Shown: one piece after another, positions 34,325 to 42,073 of the stretch
How positions within the stretch are numbered: position 1 is the first letter of the stretch
Layout of the letters: every line of letters begins with the position of its first letter
Assembly (NCBI RefSeq): GCF_046058945.1
Contig: NZ_CP175511.1
Span: 1,054,001 to 1,118,000, forward strand
Reading direction: 5' to 3'
DNA from: Brochothrix campestris
GTDB lineage: Bacteria; Bacillota; Bacilli; Lactobacillales; Listeriaceae
Length of the DNA: 64,000 nt
Translations under genes and position numbers: made by a program
Notes under the pieces: model-generated
Told to the model about the DNA's origin: nothing
Databases searched by the model: none
The model's input: the letters and a program-made list of their open reading frames with translations, nothing else

Positions 34325-34561
34325 TAAACGCATCGCTCCCAACTCGTAATTAATTGCCTCTTTTACTGTCTTTTAATACGCGAGAGCCTCAATAATAAAC
34401 GTGCAGCGTCATGACGTTTGTGAAGGCGACTCTAGCGTCACCCGCAGAAAGCGTCCTTCACATTAGGAATGACTACAAAAAAAGCAACTACCAAAAAAGA
34501 TAGCTGCAAAAATGACTTATTTTACTAAATTTTGAATAACAACACTATTTGACATAGAGCC
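34325..34561 (+). mobile_element. ISL3 right-end fragment
   Basis: 237 bp nearly identical to 5059-5343 of the first ISL3 copy, from the last transposase codons to the right terminal repeat (...TTTGACATAGAGCC). A 49-bp piece corresponding to about 5172-5220 is missing, bounded by AGCG on both sides. No left end is present, so it is a solo end. It abuts a terminator hairpin at its right. Confidence 0.9.
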
Positions 34562-34563
34562 AA

Positions 34564-34593
34564 AAAACACCGCCTGTAGGGAGACGGTGTTTT
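34564..34593. terminator. Orphan terminator hairpin
   Basis: AAAACACCG (34564-34572) pairs with CGGTGTTTT (34585-34593). It adjoins the ISL3 fragment; the gene it once served is not obvious. Confidence 0.55.
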
Positions 34594-34687
34594 ACTTTTT
34601 AAAATTTCCTATTGGGGGAGGAATTTTTAAATGAAAAAAGTTGTCTATAAGCTAAGTGGTAGTTAACCTATAAGAGTATTGTATAAG

Positions 34688-34792
34688 ATGAAAATTACTA
34701 AAGGTGGACTAAAGTATGAACAAATTGTTAAATATAAAAAAGAGATACCGCAGGATGCTGTATCTCTCAGATCGAAGATGAAATCAAATTAA
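34688..34792 (+). CDS. Possible small ORF (34 aa)
   Basis: ATG at 34688 opens MKITKGGLKYEQIVKYKKEI... and ends at TAA 34790-34792. It runs through the DUF805 terminator on the other strand, which argues against it. Just upstream an 11-codon frame (34631-34666, MKKVVYKLSGS) has a strong GGGGGAGG site. Both may be remains of one broken gene; unrecognised. Confidence 0.2.
   Translation: MKITKGGLKYEQIVKYKKEIPQDAVSLRSKMKSN
34735..34766 (-). terminator. Terminator of the DUF805 gene
   Basis: On the minus strand GAGATAC (34766-34760) and GTATCTC (34748-34742) form a stem followed by TTTTTT. It lies 22 nt after the DUF805 stop. Confidence 0.75.
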
Positions 34793-35214
34793 ACGGTGTT
34801 GTTCGCTAATAATAACTGAAATGACTGTATCTTTTGTTGATATTTTTGGCTAAATGGGACAGGCTCACCATGGCGATTTGCAGTGGCTTCGCTTGGACGG
34901 CACATTAAAATAATAAAGTAAATGGTACCAATAATTGGTAGCAGCACCCATAAAACGTTCCAACCGCTTTTGCCGCTATCGAGTAAACGACGGATGGCTA
35001 AGCCAATTTCGCCAAATGCGAGTAAGAGCCCTATTGCTCCGAGTGAAAAGGAGAGTAACAAACTGCGATTTTGGGCATCGGTTGTAGGGAAGAGTAATTC
35101 CAGGATAAAATTAAAAATAGCATAGGCTAAGACAAACCACCAAAACTCAGGACGTGTTGCACGGGTTGTAAAATTAAAATAATTACTGAAAAATAGCTGG
35201 ATTGCTTTAATCAT
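34789..35214 (-). CDS. DUF805 family membrane protein
   Basis: A 141-residue inner membrane protein with about four transmembrane segments. It opens with FFSNYFNFTTRATRPEFWWFVLAYAIFNFILELLF, the DUF805 signature (R.eFW), and has AIRRLLDSGKSGWNVLWVLLPIIGTIYFIILMCRPSE, also diagnostic. Function unknown. It stands alone; AGGCCCG is a poor ribosome site. Confidence 0.85.
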   Translation of the reverse strand: MIKAIQLFFSNYFNFTTRATRPEFWWFVLAYAIFNFILELLFPTTDAQNRSLLLSFSLGAIGLLLAFGEIGLAIRRLLDSGKSGWNVLWVLLPIIGTIYFIILMCRPSEATANRHGEPVPFSQKYQQKIQSFQLLLANNTV

Positions 35215-35298
35215 AAACGGGCCTTATTTCTATTTAGTTAATTGTTAGTCGCTACCTAGTATAACAAATAGTTATATAGATAGTAAAGAAATGTTTTG

Positions 35299-35970
35299 TT
35301 AGGTGGTTTGGACGAAGAAACTTTGCGTAATCGCCGGGACTTCGGTCGTGATTTCAGCTAATAAAGTTTGCGACACGGCTGAATCAACGACACAGAGAGA
35401 AATGGCTTTGCCACCTTTACGCCATCGTTCATTCGCGAAACGGGCAATGTTGTAGCCCCGTTTTGTTAAGGCCACGCTAATGTCAGCAATAAACCCAATT
35501 GAATCCTCATGATAGAAAAGGAGGGTAGGTTGTTCACCTGTGAATTTCAGCGGCAGTTTTTCGATTTCTTGCACTTCGGCTTTACCGCCACCAAGCGAAC
35601 TCGCGACAAGTGTTAACGTTTCGTTGTCTTCTGCAATTAAAATCACACGAACGCTATTGGGATGAAAGTTACCAACAGGAACGGTTTCGAAGGTATATCG
35701 AAGGTCGCGTTCGTCGGCAATTTGTTTTGCATCGGCGACTTCATTGCTAAAGGTAGTGAAGCCCATTACGCCAGCGAGAAGAGCTAAATCAGTCCCGTGT
35801 CCTTGATACGTTTCGGCGAAGGAGCCCATCAATTCAAACCGGACGACCGCTGGTTCGAATGGACACATTTGTCGTGCGATATTACCGATGCGTACGGCAC
35901 CTGCTGTATGTGAACTTGAGGGTCCAACCATCACCGGTCCAATAATTTCAAACGCGCTTTCATATTTCAT
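35299..35970 (-). CDS. sdaAB: L-serine dehydratase, beta subunit
   Basis: Small subunit of the iron-sulfur L-serine dehydratase (serine to pyruvate plus ammonia). It has 223 aa: a serine-deaminase beta domain with FEIIGPVMVGPSSSHTAGAVRIG and a C-terminal ACT domain (PTLLFYHEDSIGFIADISVALTKRGYNIARF). The ATG at 35970 (minus) overlaps the sdaAA stop as TAATG, with AGGAGG 8 nt upstream, hence tight coupling. The longer frame from 35988 is rejected. No terminator hairpin is evident after it. Confidence 0.95.
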   Translation of the reverse strand: MKYESAFEIIGPVMVGPSSSHTAGAVRIGNIARQMCPFEPAVVRFELMGSFAETYQGHGTDLALLAGVMGFTTFSNEVADAKQIADERDLRYTFETVPVGNFHPNSVRVILIAEDNETLTLVASSLGGGKAEVQEIEKLPLKFTGEQPTLLFYHEDSIGFIADISVALTKRGYNIARFANERWRKGGKAISLCVVDSAVSQTLLAEITTEVPAITQSFFVQTT

Positions 35971-36866
35971 TAGACTTCCTCCTTGCATCTTTTATAGCCG
36001 AAAATTTCCTTTTTAATACGTTCTCCCGTCGGTGTACCTGCTAATCCACCGATACCTGTTTCACGTAAAGATACAGGCATTTTTTGACCGACTTCGTGCA
36101 TTACCTTAATGACCTCATCGGGTGGTATGATGCTTTTAACACCAGCTAAAGCCATATCGGCAGCGGCTTCGGCGGTTAAGGCATGGAGCCCGTTTCGGAT
36201 AATACAAGGAATTTCGACCAATCCTGCGACCGGATCACAGACTAATCCGAGACTGTTTTTCATCGCTAAGCCAACCGCGTGACCAACCTGTGTTGGTGTG
36301 CCACCTGCGAGTTCGACAAGCGTGCCAGCTGCCATTGCAGTCGCAGACCCGATTTCAGCCTGGCAACCACCTTCAGCGCCGGAGATAGACGACGAGTTAG
36401 CAATAACTAATCCGAGGGCAGAGGCGGTGAAGAGGGCTTCGACTAAGTCGTTGCGTTCAAAGCGACCTGAATCAAGGCAATGAACTAAGACTGCTGGTAA
36501 GATGCCGGCTGAACCAGCTGTCGGGGTTGCGACGATGCGGCCCATGCTGGCATTGACTTCGGAAACCGCTAACGCATTTGCAACCACCTTTAATGTGTCA
36601 GCGGCGACAAAGGTTTGCCCTCGTTCGGCATACTGCTGTACACGATAGCCATCTCCGCCAGTTAAGCCACTTTTACTGGCAACAGCGTCGTATGTCCCTT
36701 TGCGGACGGCTTCTTCCATCACGTCAAATTGAAAAGCCATTTTAGCAAGTAGTTGGGCACGGGTTTCTCCTGTTTGGTTAGTCTCAGTTTCAAGCATCAG
36801 CTCGTATATTTTTTTTGATTCATTAGTTGCGCGGGTAAGTAAGTCGTGTAGGTTGGCAAATGCCAT
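35970..36866 (-). CDS. sdaAA: L-serine dehydratase, alpha subunit
   Basis: Large subunit carrying the oxygen-labile [4Fe-4S] cluster. It has 298 aa. Typical motifs: MGRIVATPTAGSAGILPAVLVHC, GAEGGCQAEIGSATAMAAGTLVELAGG, GLVCDPVAGLVEIPCIIRNG (cluster cysteines) and PVSLRETGIGGLAGTPTG. Located between lrp and sdaAB on the minus strand; the gap to lrp is 35 nt with AAAGCGAGG before the ATG. Serine breakdown to pyruvate could feed the acetoin genes elsewhere in the window. Confidence 0.95.
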   Translation of the reverse strand: MAFANLHDLLTRATNESKKIYELMLETETNQTGETRAQLLAKMAFQFDVMEEAVRKGTYDAVASKSGLTGGDGYRVQQYAERGQTFVAADTLKVVANALAVSEVNASMGRIVATPTAGSAGILPAVLVHCLDSGRFERNDLVEALFTASALGLVIANSSSISGAEGGCQAEIGSATAMAAGTLVELAGGTPTQVGHAVGLAMKNSLGLVCDPVAGLVEIPCIIRNGLHALTAEAAADMALAGVKSIIPPDEVIKVMHEVGQKMPVSLRETGIGGLAGTPTGERIKKEIFGYKRCKEEV

Positions 36867-36901
36867 AATAAAACCTCGCTTTCGTATTTTAAAGAACTTT
36901 T

Positions 36902-37366
36902 TTACTTGTCATCGATACTTTTTAATGGAACAGTTGTTGTTTCTTTTTGAGTATCGAGTACAATTACTGTTTTTGTTTTAACGACGCCGTGAAGGCCACG
37001 TAATTCAGTGGTAATGATACGATCTAAATCACGGGTGCCATGGCAACGAACTTTCACCAAATAATTATCTTCACCAGTAATATGGTGGCATTCTTGGATC
37101 TCGGAAATATTAGTAATCAAGCTTAAAAATTCACTCGTATGTTCCGGACGTTCTAAGGTGATGAAGATAAAGGCTGTCAAACCGTAGCCAACTTTTTCGG
37201 GGTCAACTTCGGCATGGTAGCCCTTAATAATGCCTTTGTCTTCAAGGCGTCGGACCCGGTCGGCCGCTGCAGGACTCGAAAGATCCATTCGTGAAGCAAG
37301 TTCAGCCCACGTTATCCGCCCGTTTGCCATCAATTCTGTCAAAGCTTTTTTATCTAAATTATCCAT
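36902..37366 (-). CDS. Lrp/AsnC family regulator
   Basis: A 154-residue transcription regulator with an N-terminal helix-turn-helix (LDKKALTELMANGRITWAELASRMDLSSPAAADRVRRLEDKGIIKGY) and a C-terminal RAM/ACT ligand domain (GYGLTAFIFITLERPEHTSEF..., ITGEDNYLVKVRCHGTRDLDRIITTEL). First gene of a likely lrp-sdaAA-sdaAB operon, so serine or another amino acid is a sensible effector, by inference. Promoter TTGACT/TATAAT precedes it. Confidence 0.9.
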   Translation of the reverse strand: MDNLDKKALTELMANGRITWAELASRMDLSSPAAADRVRRLEDKGIIKGYHAEVDPEKVGYGLTAFIFITLERPEHTSEFLSLITNISEIQECHHITGEDNYLVKVRCHGTRDLDRIITTELRGLHGVVKTKTVIVLDTQKETTTVPLKSIDDK

Positions 37367-37397
37367 TGGATGTCACCTCATTTTAGTAGTTAATTCA

Positions 37398-37425
37398 ATT
37401 ATAATATTTATTAAAATTAAGTCAA
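37398..37425 (-). promoter_or_regulatory. Promoter of lrp-sdaAA-sdaAB
   Basis: On the minus strand TTGACT (37425-37420), 16-bp spacer, TATAAT (37403-37398). Confidence 0.75.
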
Positions 37426-37475
37426 TCTCTATGGAGGCTTATTTATACAATGTTTCTTGTTTTTTCGCTTTTTAG

Positions 37476-37489
37476 TTATCACGTGATAA
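37476..37489. promoter_or_regulatory. Palindrome in the lrp/murJ divergent region
   Basis: TTATCACGTGATAA is a perfect 14-bp palindrome between the divergent promoters, a plausible binding site for a dimeric regulator. No T run, so not a terminator. Confidence 0.45.
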
Positions 37490-37502
37490 AACTTACAAAG
37501 AA

Positions 37503-37531
37503 TTGTCATTTTCTTAAAGATAGAGTACACT
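37503..37531 (+). promoter_or_regulatory. Promoter of the murJ-like gene
   Basis: TTGTCA (37503-37508), 17-bp spacer, TACACT (37526-37531). Confidence 0.6.
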
Positions 37532-37607
37532 CAAGTATAGAGTTCTGGTTTCATGTAGCATACTATATGATGCCTCAAAAACATGTGCGAAAGAGTCAGG
37601 TGAATTC

Positions 37608-39245
37608 ATGGGGTCTAAATTATTAAGAGGAACGTTTATTTTATCAATTGCAACATTGATATCTAAAATTCTAGGGTTGGTTTACATTATTCCATTTGCA
37701 GCAATTATTAAAAATAATGATGCGATGTCCTTATATAACTTCGGTTATATTCCGTATCAAATCTTTTTAAGTATTGCGACAGCAGGTTTGCCACTAGCTG
37801 TGGCGAAGTACATTTCGAAATATGAGGCATTAGGGGATTATGAAATCGGCCAAAGGTTGTTCAAATCGGGCTTGGTCATTATGACCTTAACGGGGATTGC
37901 TAGTTTCTTGGTTATGTATGGGTTCGCACCACAATTTGCCCATATGGTTAATCCAGTCGATGCGAAAGGGCTGACCGTTTGGTCAGATGACGATATAACA
38001 CGTGTCATTCGTGCTGTCAGTTGGGCTCTCATTATCATTCCAGCAATGAGTTTAATTCGCGGCTATTTCCAGGGGAAAAGTTCGATGGGTCCATCTGCTG
38101 TTTCGCAAGTTATCGAACAATTTGTACGCATTTTATTCATGCTCATCTCAGCCTTCGTCGTCTTATATACCTTAAAAGGTTCAGTCGTTACAGCAATTTC
38201 ATATGCGACCTTTGCGGCTTTTGTTGGTGCAGTAGCCAGCCTCGTTATATTAATCGTTATTTATTACAAACGAAAACCATACGAAGAAGGGGCTGCAGCC
38301 TTGGCTGCAAAACCAGTATCAACATCAAAAGTGTCACTTCTTTCTATCTATAAGGAAGTCATTGTCTATGCGATTCCATTTATCGCTATCGGTGTAGCAA
38401 TGCCTGTGTATCAAATGATTGATCAATACACGGTGACCCGGATTCTACAACATTTTGCCTATAGTGCAAAAGAGGCCTTGTACTGGTTTAACTTTTTAAA
38501 CTTTAATGCCAATAAATTGGTATTAATACCAGTTACATTGGCGACCGCTTTTTCAATGGCGCTCGTACCGGTTATTACGACAGCTTATATTAAAGGCAAG
38601 TTCAAAGAAATGCATAAAAGTTTAGATGACGTCTTTCAAGTGTTGATGTTTGTTACCATCCCCGCCTGTATTGGGATGATGGTACTTGCACGTCCGATTT
38701 ACACGATTTTCTTCGGTGACTCTGCGGATGGGGCGACTGTGTTATTCTGGTATTCACCAGTGGCAATTTTATTCTCGCTTTACATGGTGACGACAGCGAT
38801 TTTACAAGGTATCGATCAACAACGTTACACCGTTTTTTCACTCGTACTTGGTCTCTTTATCAAGGTCGTTACACAGTATCCATTGATTCAATGGTTTGGC
38901 ATATACGGTGCAATTATTTCAACAGCACTCGGCTTTATCGTTAGTATCTGGGTAACGTTGGTCGTTATTCAGCGAGATGCAGATTACCGTTTAGGTATCG
39001 TTATTCGTCGCACAATTTTAATGTCACTGATTGCAGTGGTAATGTTTATCGTCGTCCTTGTTGTTTATTGGTTACTCGGACTCTTCTTAACGCCTGCAAC
39101 AGTCGCTCAAGCACTACTTATGACGTGTATTGGAGCAGTAGCAGGAATTGTTGTCTATGGTTATCTAGCTATGAAAACGCATTTAATCGATCGCGTCTTT
39201 GGCGATCGCGGCACCAACATTCGATTAAAATTCAAAATTAAGTAG
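37608..39245 (+). CDS. murJ: Lipid II flippase, MurJ/YtgP type (MOP superfamily)
   Basis: A 545-residue integral membrane protein with about 14 transmembrane segments. It starts MGSKLLRGTFILSIATLISKILGLVYIIPFAAII, the pattern of Bacillus YtgP, a lipid II flippase, and related SpoVB/Wzx proteins. Conserved features are the YNFGYIPYQIFLSIATAGLPLAVAKYISKYEA loop and RGYFQGKSSMGPSAVSQVIEQFVRILFML. It probably flips lipid II for wall synthesis; a polysaccharide flippase is the alternative. Next to rsuA, as is ytgP in Bacillus. GTGA-type ribosome site is weak. The stop is 8 nt before rsuA. Confidence 0.85.
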   Translation: MGSKLLRGTFILSIATLISKILGLVYIIPFAAIIKNNDAMSLYNFGYIPYQIFLSIATAGLPLAVAKYISKYEALGDYEIGQRLFKSGLVIMTLTGIASFLVMYGFAPQFAHMVNPVDAKGLTVWSDDDITRVIRAVSWALIIIPAMSLIRGYFQGKSSMGPSAVSQVIEQFVRILFMLISAFVVLYTLKGSVVTAISYATFAAFVGAVASLVILIVIYYKRKPYEEGAAALAAKPVSTSKVSLLSIYKEVIVYAIPFIAIGVAMPVYQMIDQYTVTRILQHFAYSAKEALYWFNFLNFNANKLVLIPVTLATAFSMALVPVITTAYIKGKFKEMHKSLDDVFQVLMFVTIPACIGMMVLARPIYTIFFGDSADGATVLFWYSPVAILFSLYMVTTAILQGIDQQRYTVFSLVLGLFIKVVTQYPLIQWFGIYGAIISTALGFIVSIWVTLVVIQRDADYRLGIVIRRTILMSLIAVVMFIVVLVVYWLLGLFLTPATVAQALLMTCIGAVAGIVVYGYLAMKTHLIDRVFGDRGTNIRLKFKIK

Positions 39246-39253
39246 GAGATATT

Positions 39254-39970
39254 ATGCGCTTAGATAAATGGTTAAATGATTTAAAGTTATGTTCACGAAG
39301 AGAAAGTGGTAAGTTTATTAAACAACATCGTATCGTTGTAAATGATGTGGTAATGACGAACGGCAAGCAACACATCAGTCCTAATAAAGATGTGATTGCA
39401 ATCGATGGCGAGGTGTTTGCCAGTTATGAAGAACAACTGTACTTCATCATGCATAAACCGGCAGGTGTTGTAACGGCAACGACTGATCGCGTGCATGAAA
39501 CGGTGATTGATATTATTGCGAATGAGGATGCTCGGAAAGATTTGTTTCCAGTTGGTCGTCTTGATAAAGATACCGAGGGTTTATTAGTTATTACGAATGA
39601 TGGTCCGATGGCGCATCGTTTATTGTCGCCGAAGAAACACATTGAAAAAGTTTATTACGCTAAAATTGCCGGTGAAGTGACGGCTGCTGATGTAAAGGCC
39701 TTTAAAGCAGGGCTTGAAATCAATGAAGAATTTACCGCCTTACCAGCTGATTTAACAATTTTAAGTAGCGGTGATGGTGTCTCTGAAATCGAGATTACTG
39801 TCTTCGAAGGTAAGTTTCATCAAGTGAAACGGATGTTTATCGCAGTCGGCAAGGAAGTGACCTATTTGAAACGAATTAAAATGGGTGGCTTTAGTTTACC
39901 AACTGATTTAGAAGTGGGAGAATACCGCGCGTTAACGGAAGCAGAATTGGCGCAGTTACAAGGGAGATAA
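39254..39970 (+). CDS. rsuA: 16S rRNA pseudouridine synthase (RsuA family)
   Basis: A 238-residue RsuA/RluB-type enzyme. An N-terminal S4 RNA-binding domain (MRLDKWLNDLKLCSRRESGKFIKQHRIVVND) is followed by the catalytic domain: LYFIMHKPAGVVTATTDRVHETVIDI and the Asp-containing FPVGRLDKDTEGLLVITNDG. Specificity (16S rRNA U516-like) is inferred from family. Co-transcribed with the murJ-like gene (8-nt gap, GTAGGAG site). Confidence 0.9.
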   Translation: MRLDKWLNDLKLCSRRESGKFIKQHRIVVNDVVMTNGKQHISPNKDVIAIDGEVFASYEEQLYFIMHKPAGVVTATTDRVHETVIDIIANEDARKDLFPVGRLDKDTEGLLVITNDGPMAHRLLSPKKHIEKVYYAKIAGEVTAADVKAFKAGLEINEEFTALPADLTILSSGDGVSEIEITVFEGKFHQVKRMFIAVGKEVTYLKRIKMGGFSLPTDLEVGEYRALTEAELAQLQGR

Positions 39971-40001
39971 GAATCAATCCGTTTTTAAAAGCGCAGTTGC
40001 A

Positions 40002-40010
40002 TGCTATACT
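40002..40010 (+). promoter_or_regulatory. Extended -10 of the zur promoter, within an inverted repeat
   Basis: TGC-TATACT at 40002-40010. GAATCAAT (39971-39978) and ATTGATTC (40017-40024) form an inverted repeat flanking the promoter; significance unknown. Confidence 0.45.
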
Positions 40011-40045
40011 AAGCGTATTGATTCAGCAAGAAAGGAACGATTTGA

Positions 40046-40465
40046 ATGGGAATTAGTGTCGATCAAGCGTTACTAACGTTAAAAAACAAAGGCTATAAAT
40101 TCACCGATAAACGGGAATTTATTTTAGAATATTTTAAAGAAGAAAATAAGTATTTAACGGCAAAAGATGTATTGAAGGCAATGAAAACTGATTTTCCGAC
40201 ATTGAGTTTTGATACGGTTTATCGTAACTTGAAATTATTTGTAACGTTGGATTTGTTTGAGGAAACAGAATTGAACGGCGAAAAACAATATCGTTTAACG
40301 TGTGTGCATGGTCATCATCACCACTTTATTTGCACGAACTGTGGATCAACCAAAGAAATCGACCTTTGCCCGATGGATTTACTCTCGGAGAGTATGCCGG
40401 GTTATCAAATAGAAGGTCATAAATTTGAAGTTTACGGTAAATGTCCTGTTTGTTTGGCAAGTTGA
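40046..40465 (+). CDS. zur: Zinc uptake regulator Zur (Fur family)
   Basis: A 139-residue Fur-family repressor. The winged helix includes LSFDTVYRNLKLFVTLDLFEETEL. The metal sites include CVHGHHHHFIC and the structural zinc pairs CTNC and CPVC. The opening VDQALLTLKNKGYKFTDKREFILEYF and the end SMPGYQIEGHKFEVYGKCPVC match Bacillus Zur much better than Fur or PerR, as I recall those sequences. It is expected to repress zinc uptake genes when zinc is ample; none lie nearby. A strong terminator follows. Confidence 0.85.
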   Translation: MGISVDQALLTLKNKGYKFTDKREFILEYFKEENKYLTAKDVLKAMKTDFPTLSFDTVYRNLKLFVTLDLFEETELNGEKQYRLTCVHGHHHHFICTNCGSTKEIDLCPMDLLSESMPGYQIEGHKFEVYGKCPVCLAS

Positions 40466-40564
40466 GCTGTAAACCTCTGGGAGAGTAAGTTTTTTGTTTT
40501 CCGTCTAATTGTTAAATGGTACGAAGGTGGTACTAATTTGATCTTTCTTTGTATCGTTTTTCTG

Positions 40565-40593
40565 AAACCTCGTCGGTATGACGAGGTTTTTTT
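40565..40593 (+). terminator. Terminator downstream of zur
   Basis: AAACCTCGTC (40565-40574) pairs with GACGAGGTTT (40580-40589), followed by TTTT. It lies 100 nt after the zur stop; the stretch between holds nothing recognised. Confidence 0.85.
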
Positions 40594-40781
40594 GAAAGAT
40601 GCAATCATAGCGGTGAATTTGATTCACTTAAATAGTGGATTAATTCGTTGCCGCTAGTTTTAAGTTGCGTTACCAGATTGTGAGCAATGACTTACCTATT
40701 AATCTTACGACCTGAAGGGCAGAATAAGGGAATGAGTGGCTCTTATAGCTCAGTTTATCAGCTGAGTTCATGTTATCAATA

Positions 40782-40790
40782 TGCTATAAT
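40782..40790 (+). promoter_or_regulatory. Extended -10 ahead of the LacI-type gene
   Basis: TGC-TATAAT at 40782-40790. Upstream the palindrome TCAGCTGA (40758-40765) and the related AAGCTGA at 40792-40798 flank the promoter and could be autoregulatory. The rest of 40594-40757 shows nothing I can support. Confidence 0.45.
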
Positions 40791-40834
40791 TAAGCTGAAT
40801 TAACACAAGGGTCAGACAGAAAGGGAGGGGACAG

Positions 40835-41776
40835 ATGAACATTAAAGAGATTGCCAAATTAGCAGGTTATTCGGTGACGACTGTATCGCGCGTCATTAAT
40901 AACCACCCGTATGTCGCTGATGAAAAACGTCGTAAAATTAAAGCGGTGATGAAGGAGGTCGGCTATGTGCCGAATAATACAGCCCGCGCCTTAAGTATTG
41001 GGAAATCAAAAAACATCGGCATCGTTGTGCCGTATTCGAATTATCCGTATTTTGATAAGATTGTCGGTGGTGTTGTCGAAGCTGCCTTTATCCAAGACTA
41101 CAAGGTTACCTTACTGCCAACGAATTACAACCAAGCGACAGAAGAAGGCTATTTCAAAGAATTGCAGGCGAAGAGTTTTGATGGGCTGATTGTCACTTCT
41201 AAATGTAACTCGTTTGAGGTGATTGAACAGTATCAAACGCGGGGGAATATTGTCTGTTGTGAAAATACCGATACAGTTAATCTTTCGTCGGTATCCTTAA
41301 ACCGCGAAGTGGCCTTAACAGAAGCTTTGCGTGCGTTACAACGACAAGGCTATGAGCGTGTGGCAATTGCTGTCAACCGTAATGAGCAAGAAAGTGCTAC
41401 AACGCGTGCGATGTTTTCGTCATATCGCTCAGTGTTTCAAACATTGCCACCCGAATTAGTATACCGTCGCTGTTCAACTCGGGCTGACGGTGCAGCAGCA
41501 ATCCGCCACTTTAATACAAGCGCAATTGAAATTGATGCCCTTTTTTTGAATGATGATGCCATTGCTGTCGGTGCCTATCAAGAATTGGTGCGAACAAACC
41601 AAACACATATTAAACTGGTCGGACAAGGCAACGAACTGACGAGTGAGTTGTTGAAGATGGCAACGATTGACCATCAATTAACTATGATTGGTAAAGAGGC
41701 TTTTCGCCTTTTGTTTTTAAATAAGATTACGAAAACGACGTTGCAATCCGTCTATATTGAACGAGGAGAGATATGA
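40835..41776 (+). CDS. LacI-family transcriptional regulator
   Basis: A 313-residue regulator: N-terminal helix-turn-helix MNIKEIAKLAGYSVTTVSRVINNHPYVADEKRRKIKAVMKEVGYVPNNTARALS and a periplasmic-binding-like effector domain starting KNIGIVVPYSNYPYFDKIVGGVVEAA. No sugar transport or catabolic genes lie around it. Instead its stop overlaps the DUF3006 gene (ATGATGA), making an unusual operon. Effector unknown. GGGAGGGG precedes the ATG. Confidence 0.92.
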   Translation: MNIKEIAKLAGYSVTTVSRVINNHPYVADEKRRKIKAVMKEVGYVPNNTARALSIGKSKNIGIVVPYSNYPYFDKIVGGVVEAAFIQDYKVTLLPTNYNQATEEGYFKELQAKSFDGLIVTSKCNSFEVIEQYQTRGNIVCCENTDTVNLSSVSLNREVALTEALRALQRQGYERVAIAVNRNEQESATTRAMFSSYRSVFQTLPPELVYRRCSTRADGAAAIRHFNTSAIEIDALFLNDDAIAVGAYQELVRTNQTHIKLVGQGNELTSELLKMATIDHQLTMIGKEAFRLLFLNKITKTTLQSVYIERGEI

Positions 41777-41991
41777 TGAAAACAGGGATAATTGATCGGT
41801 TTGAAGGAAAGTACGCGGTGATTGAATTCGCGGACGAGATGCAAGATATGTTAAAAAAAGAGCTGCCAAGCGGAATTAAGGTCGGTGATGTGCTCGTGTT
41901 TGAAGCTGGGGACATCCGCATTAATCGTGAGGCACGTCGAAAATTAGAGAATGAAATCGAACAGTTGGCAGACGAATTATTTGAAGATTAA
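41773..41991 (+). CDS. DUF3006 protein
   Basis: A 72-residue acidic protein: TGIIDRFEGKYAVIEFADEMQDMLKKELPSGIKVGDVLVFEAGDIRINREARRKLENEIEQLADELFED. The opening 'iDRFEg.yAVie' and central 'l....keGDvl' are the DUF3006 signature. In many Firmicutes this family stands beside a secreted ComEC-like MBL hydrolase, as here. Starts at ATG 41773 or 41776, overlapping the LacI gene. Function unknown. Confidence 0.8.
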   Translation: MMKTGIIDRFEGKYAVIEFADEMQDMLKKELPSGIKVGDVLVFEAGDIRINREARRKLENEIEQLADELFED

Positions 41992-41992
41992 A

Positions 41993-42020
41993 AAAACATC
42001 TCAAAAAGAGGTGTTTTTTT
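41993..42020 (+). terminator. Terminator after DUF3006
   Basis: AACATCTC and GAGGTGTT with a loop of five A, then TTTTT. Confidence 0.8.
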
Positions 42021-42073
42021 ATGTGATTATTCGGTAAGATTAAAGAGTAAGTTGACAATATAGGGGGATAATT

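Noticed and set aside
40672..40700. Possible fourth copy of the structured repeat (CAGATTGTGAGCAATGACTTAC)
   Set aside because: Only the first 18 bases look alike, there is no adjoining hairpin and no further match.
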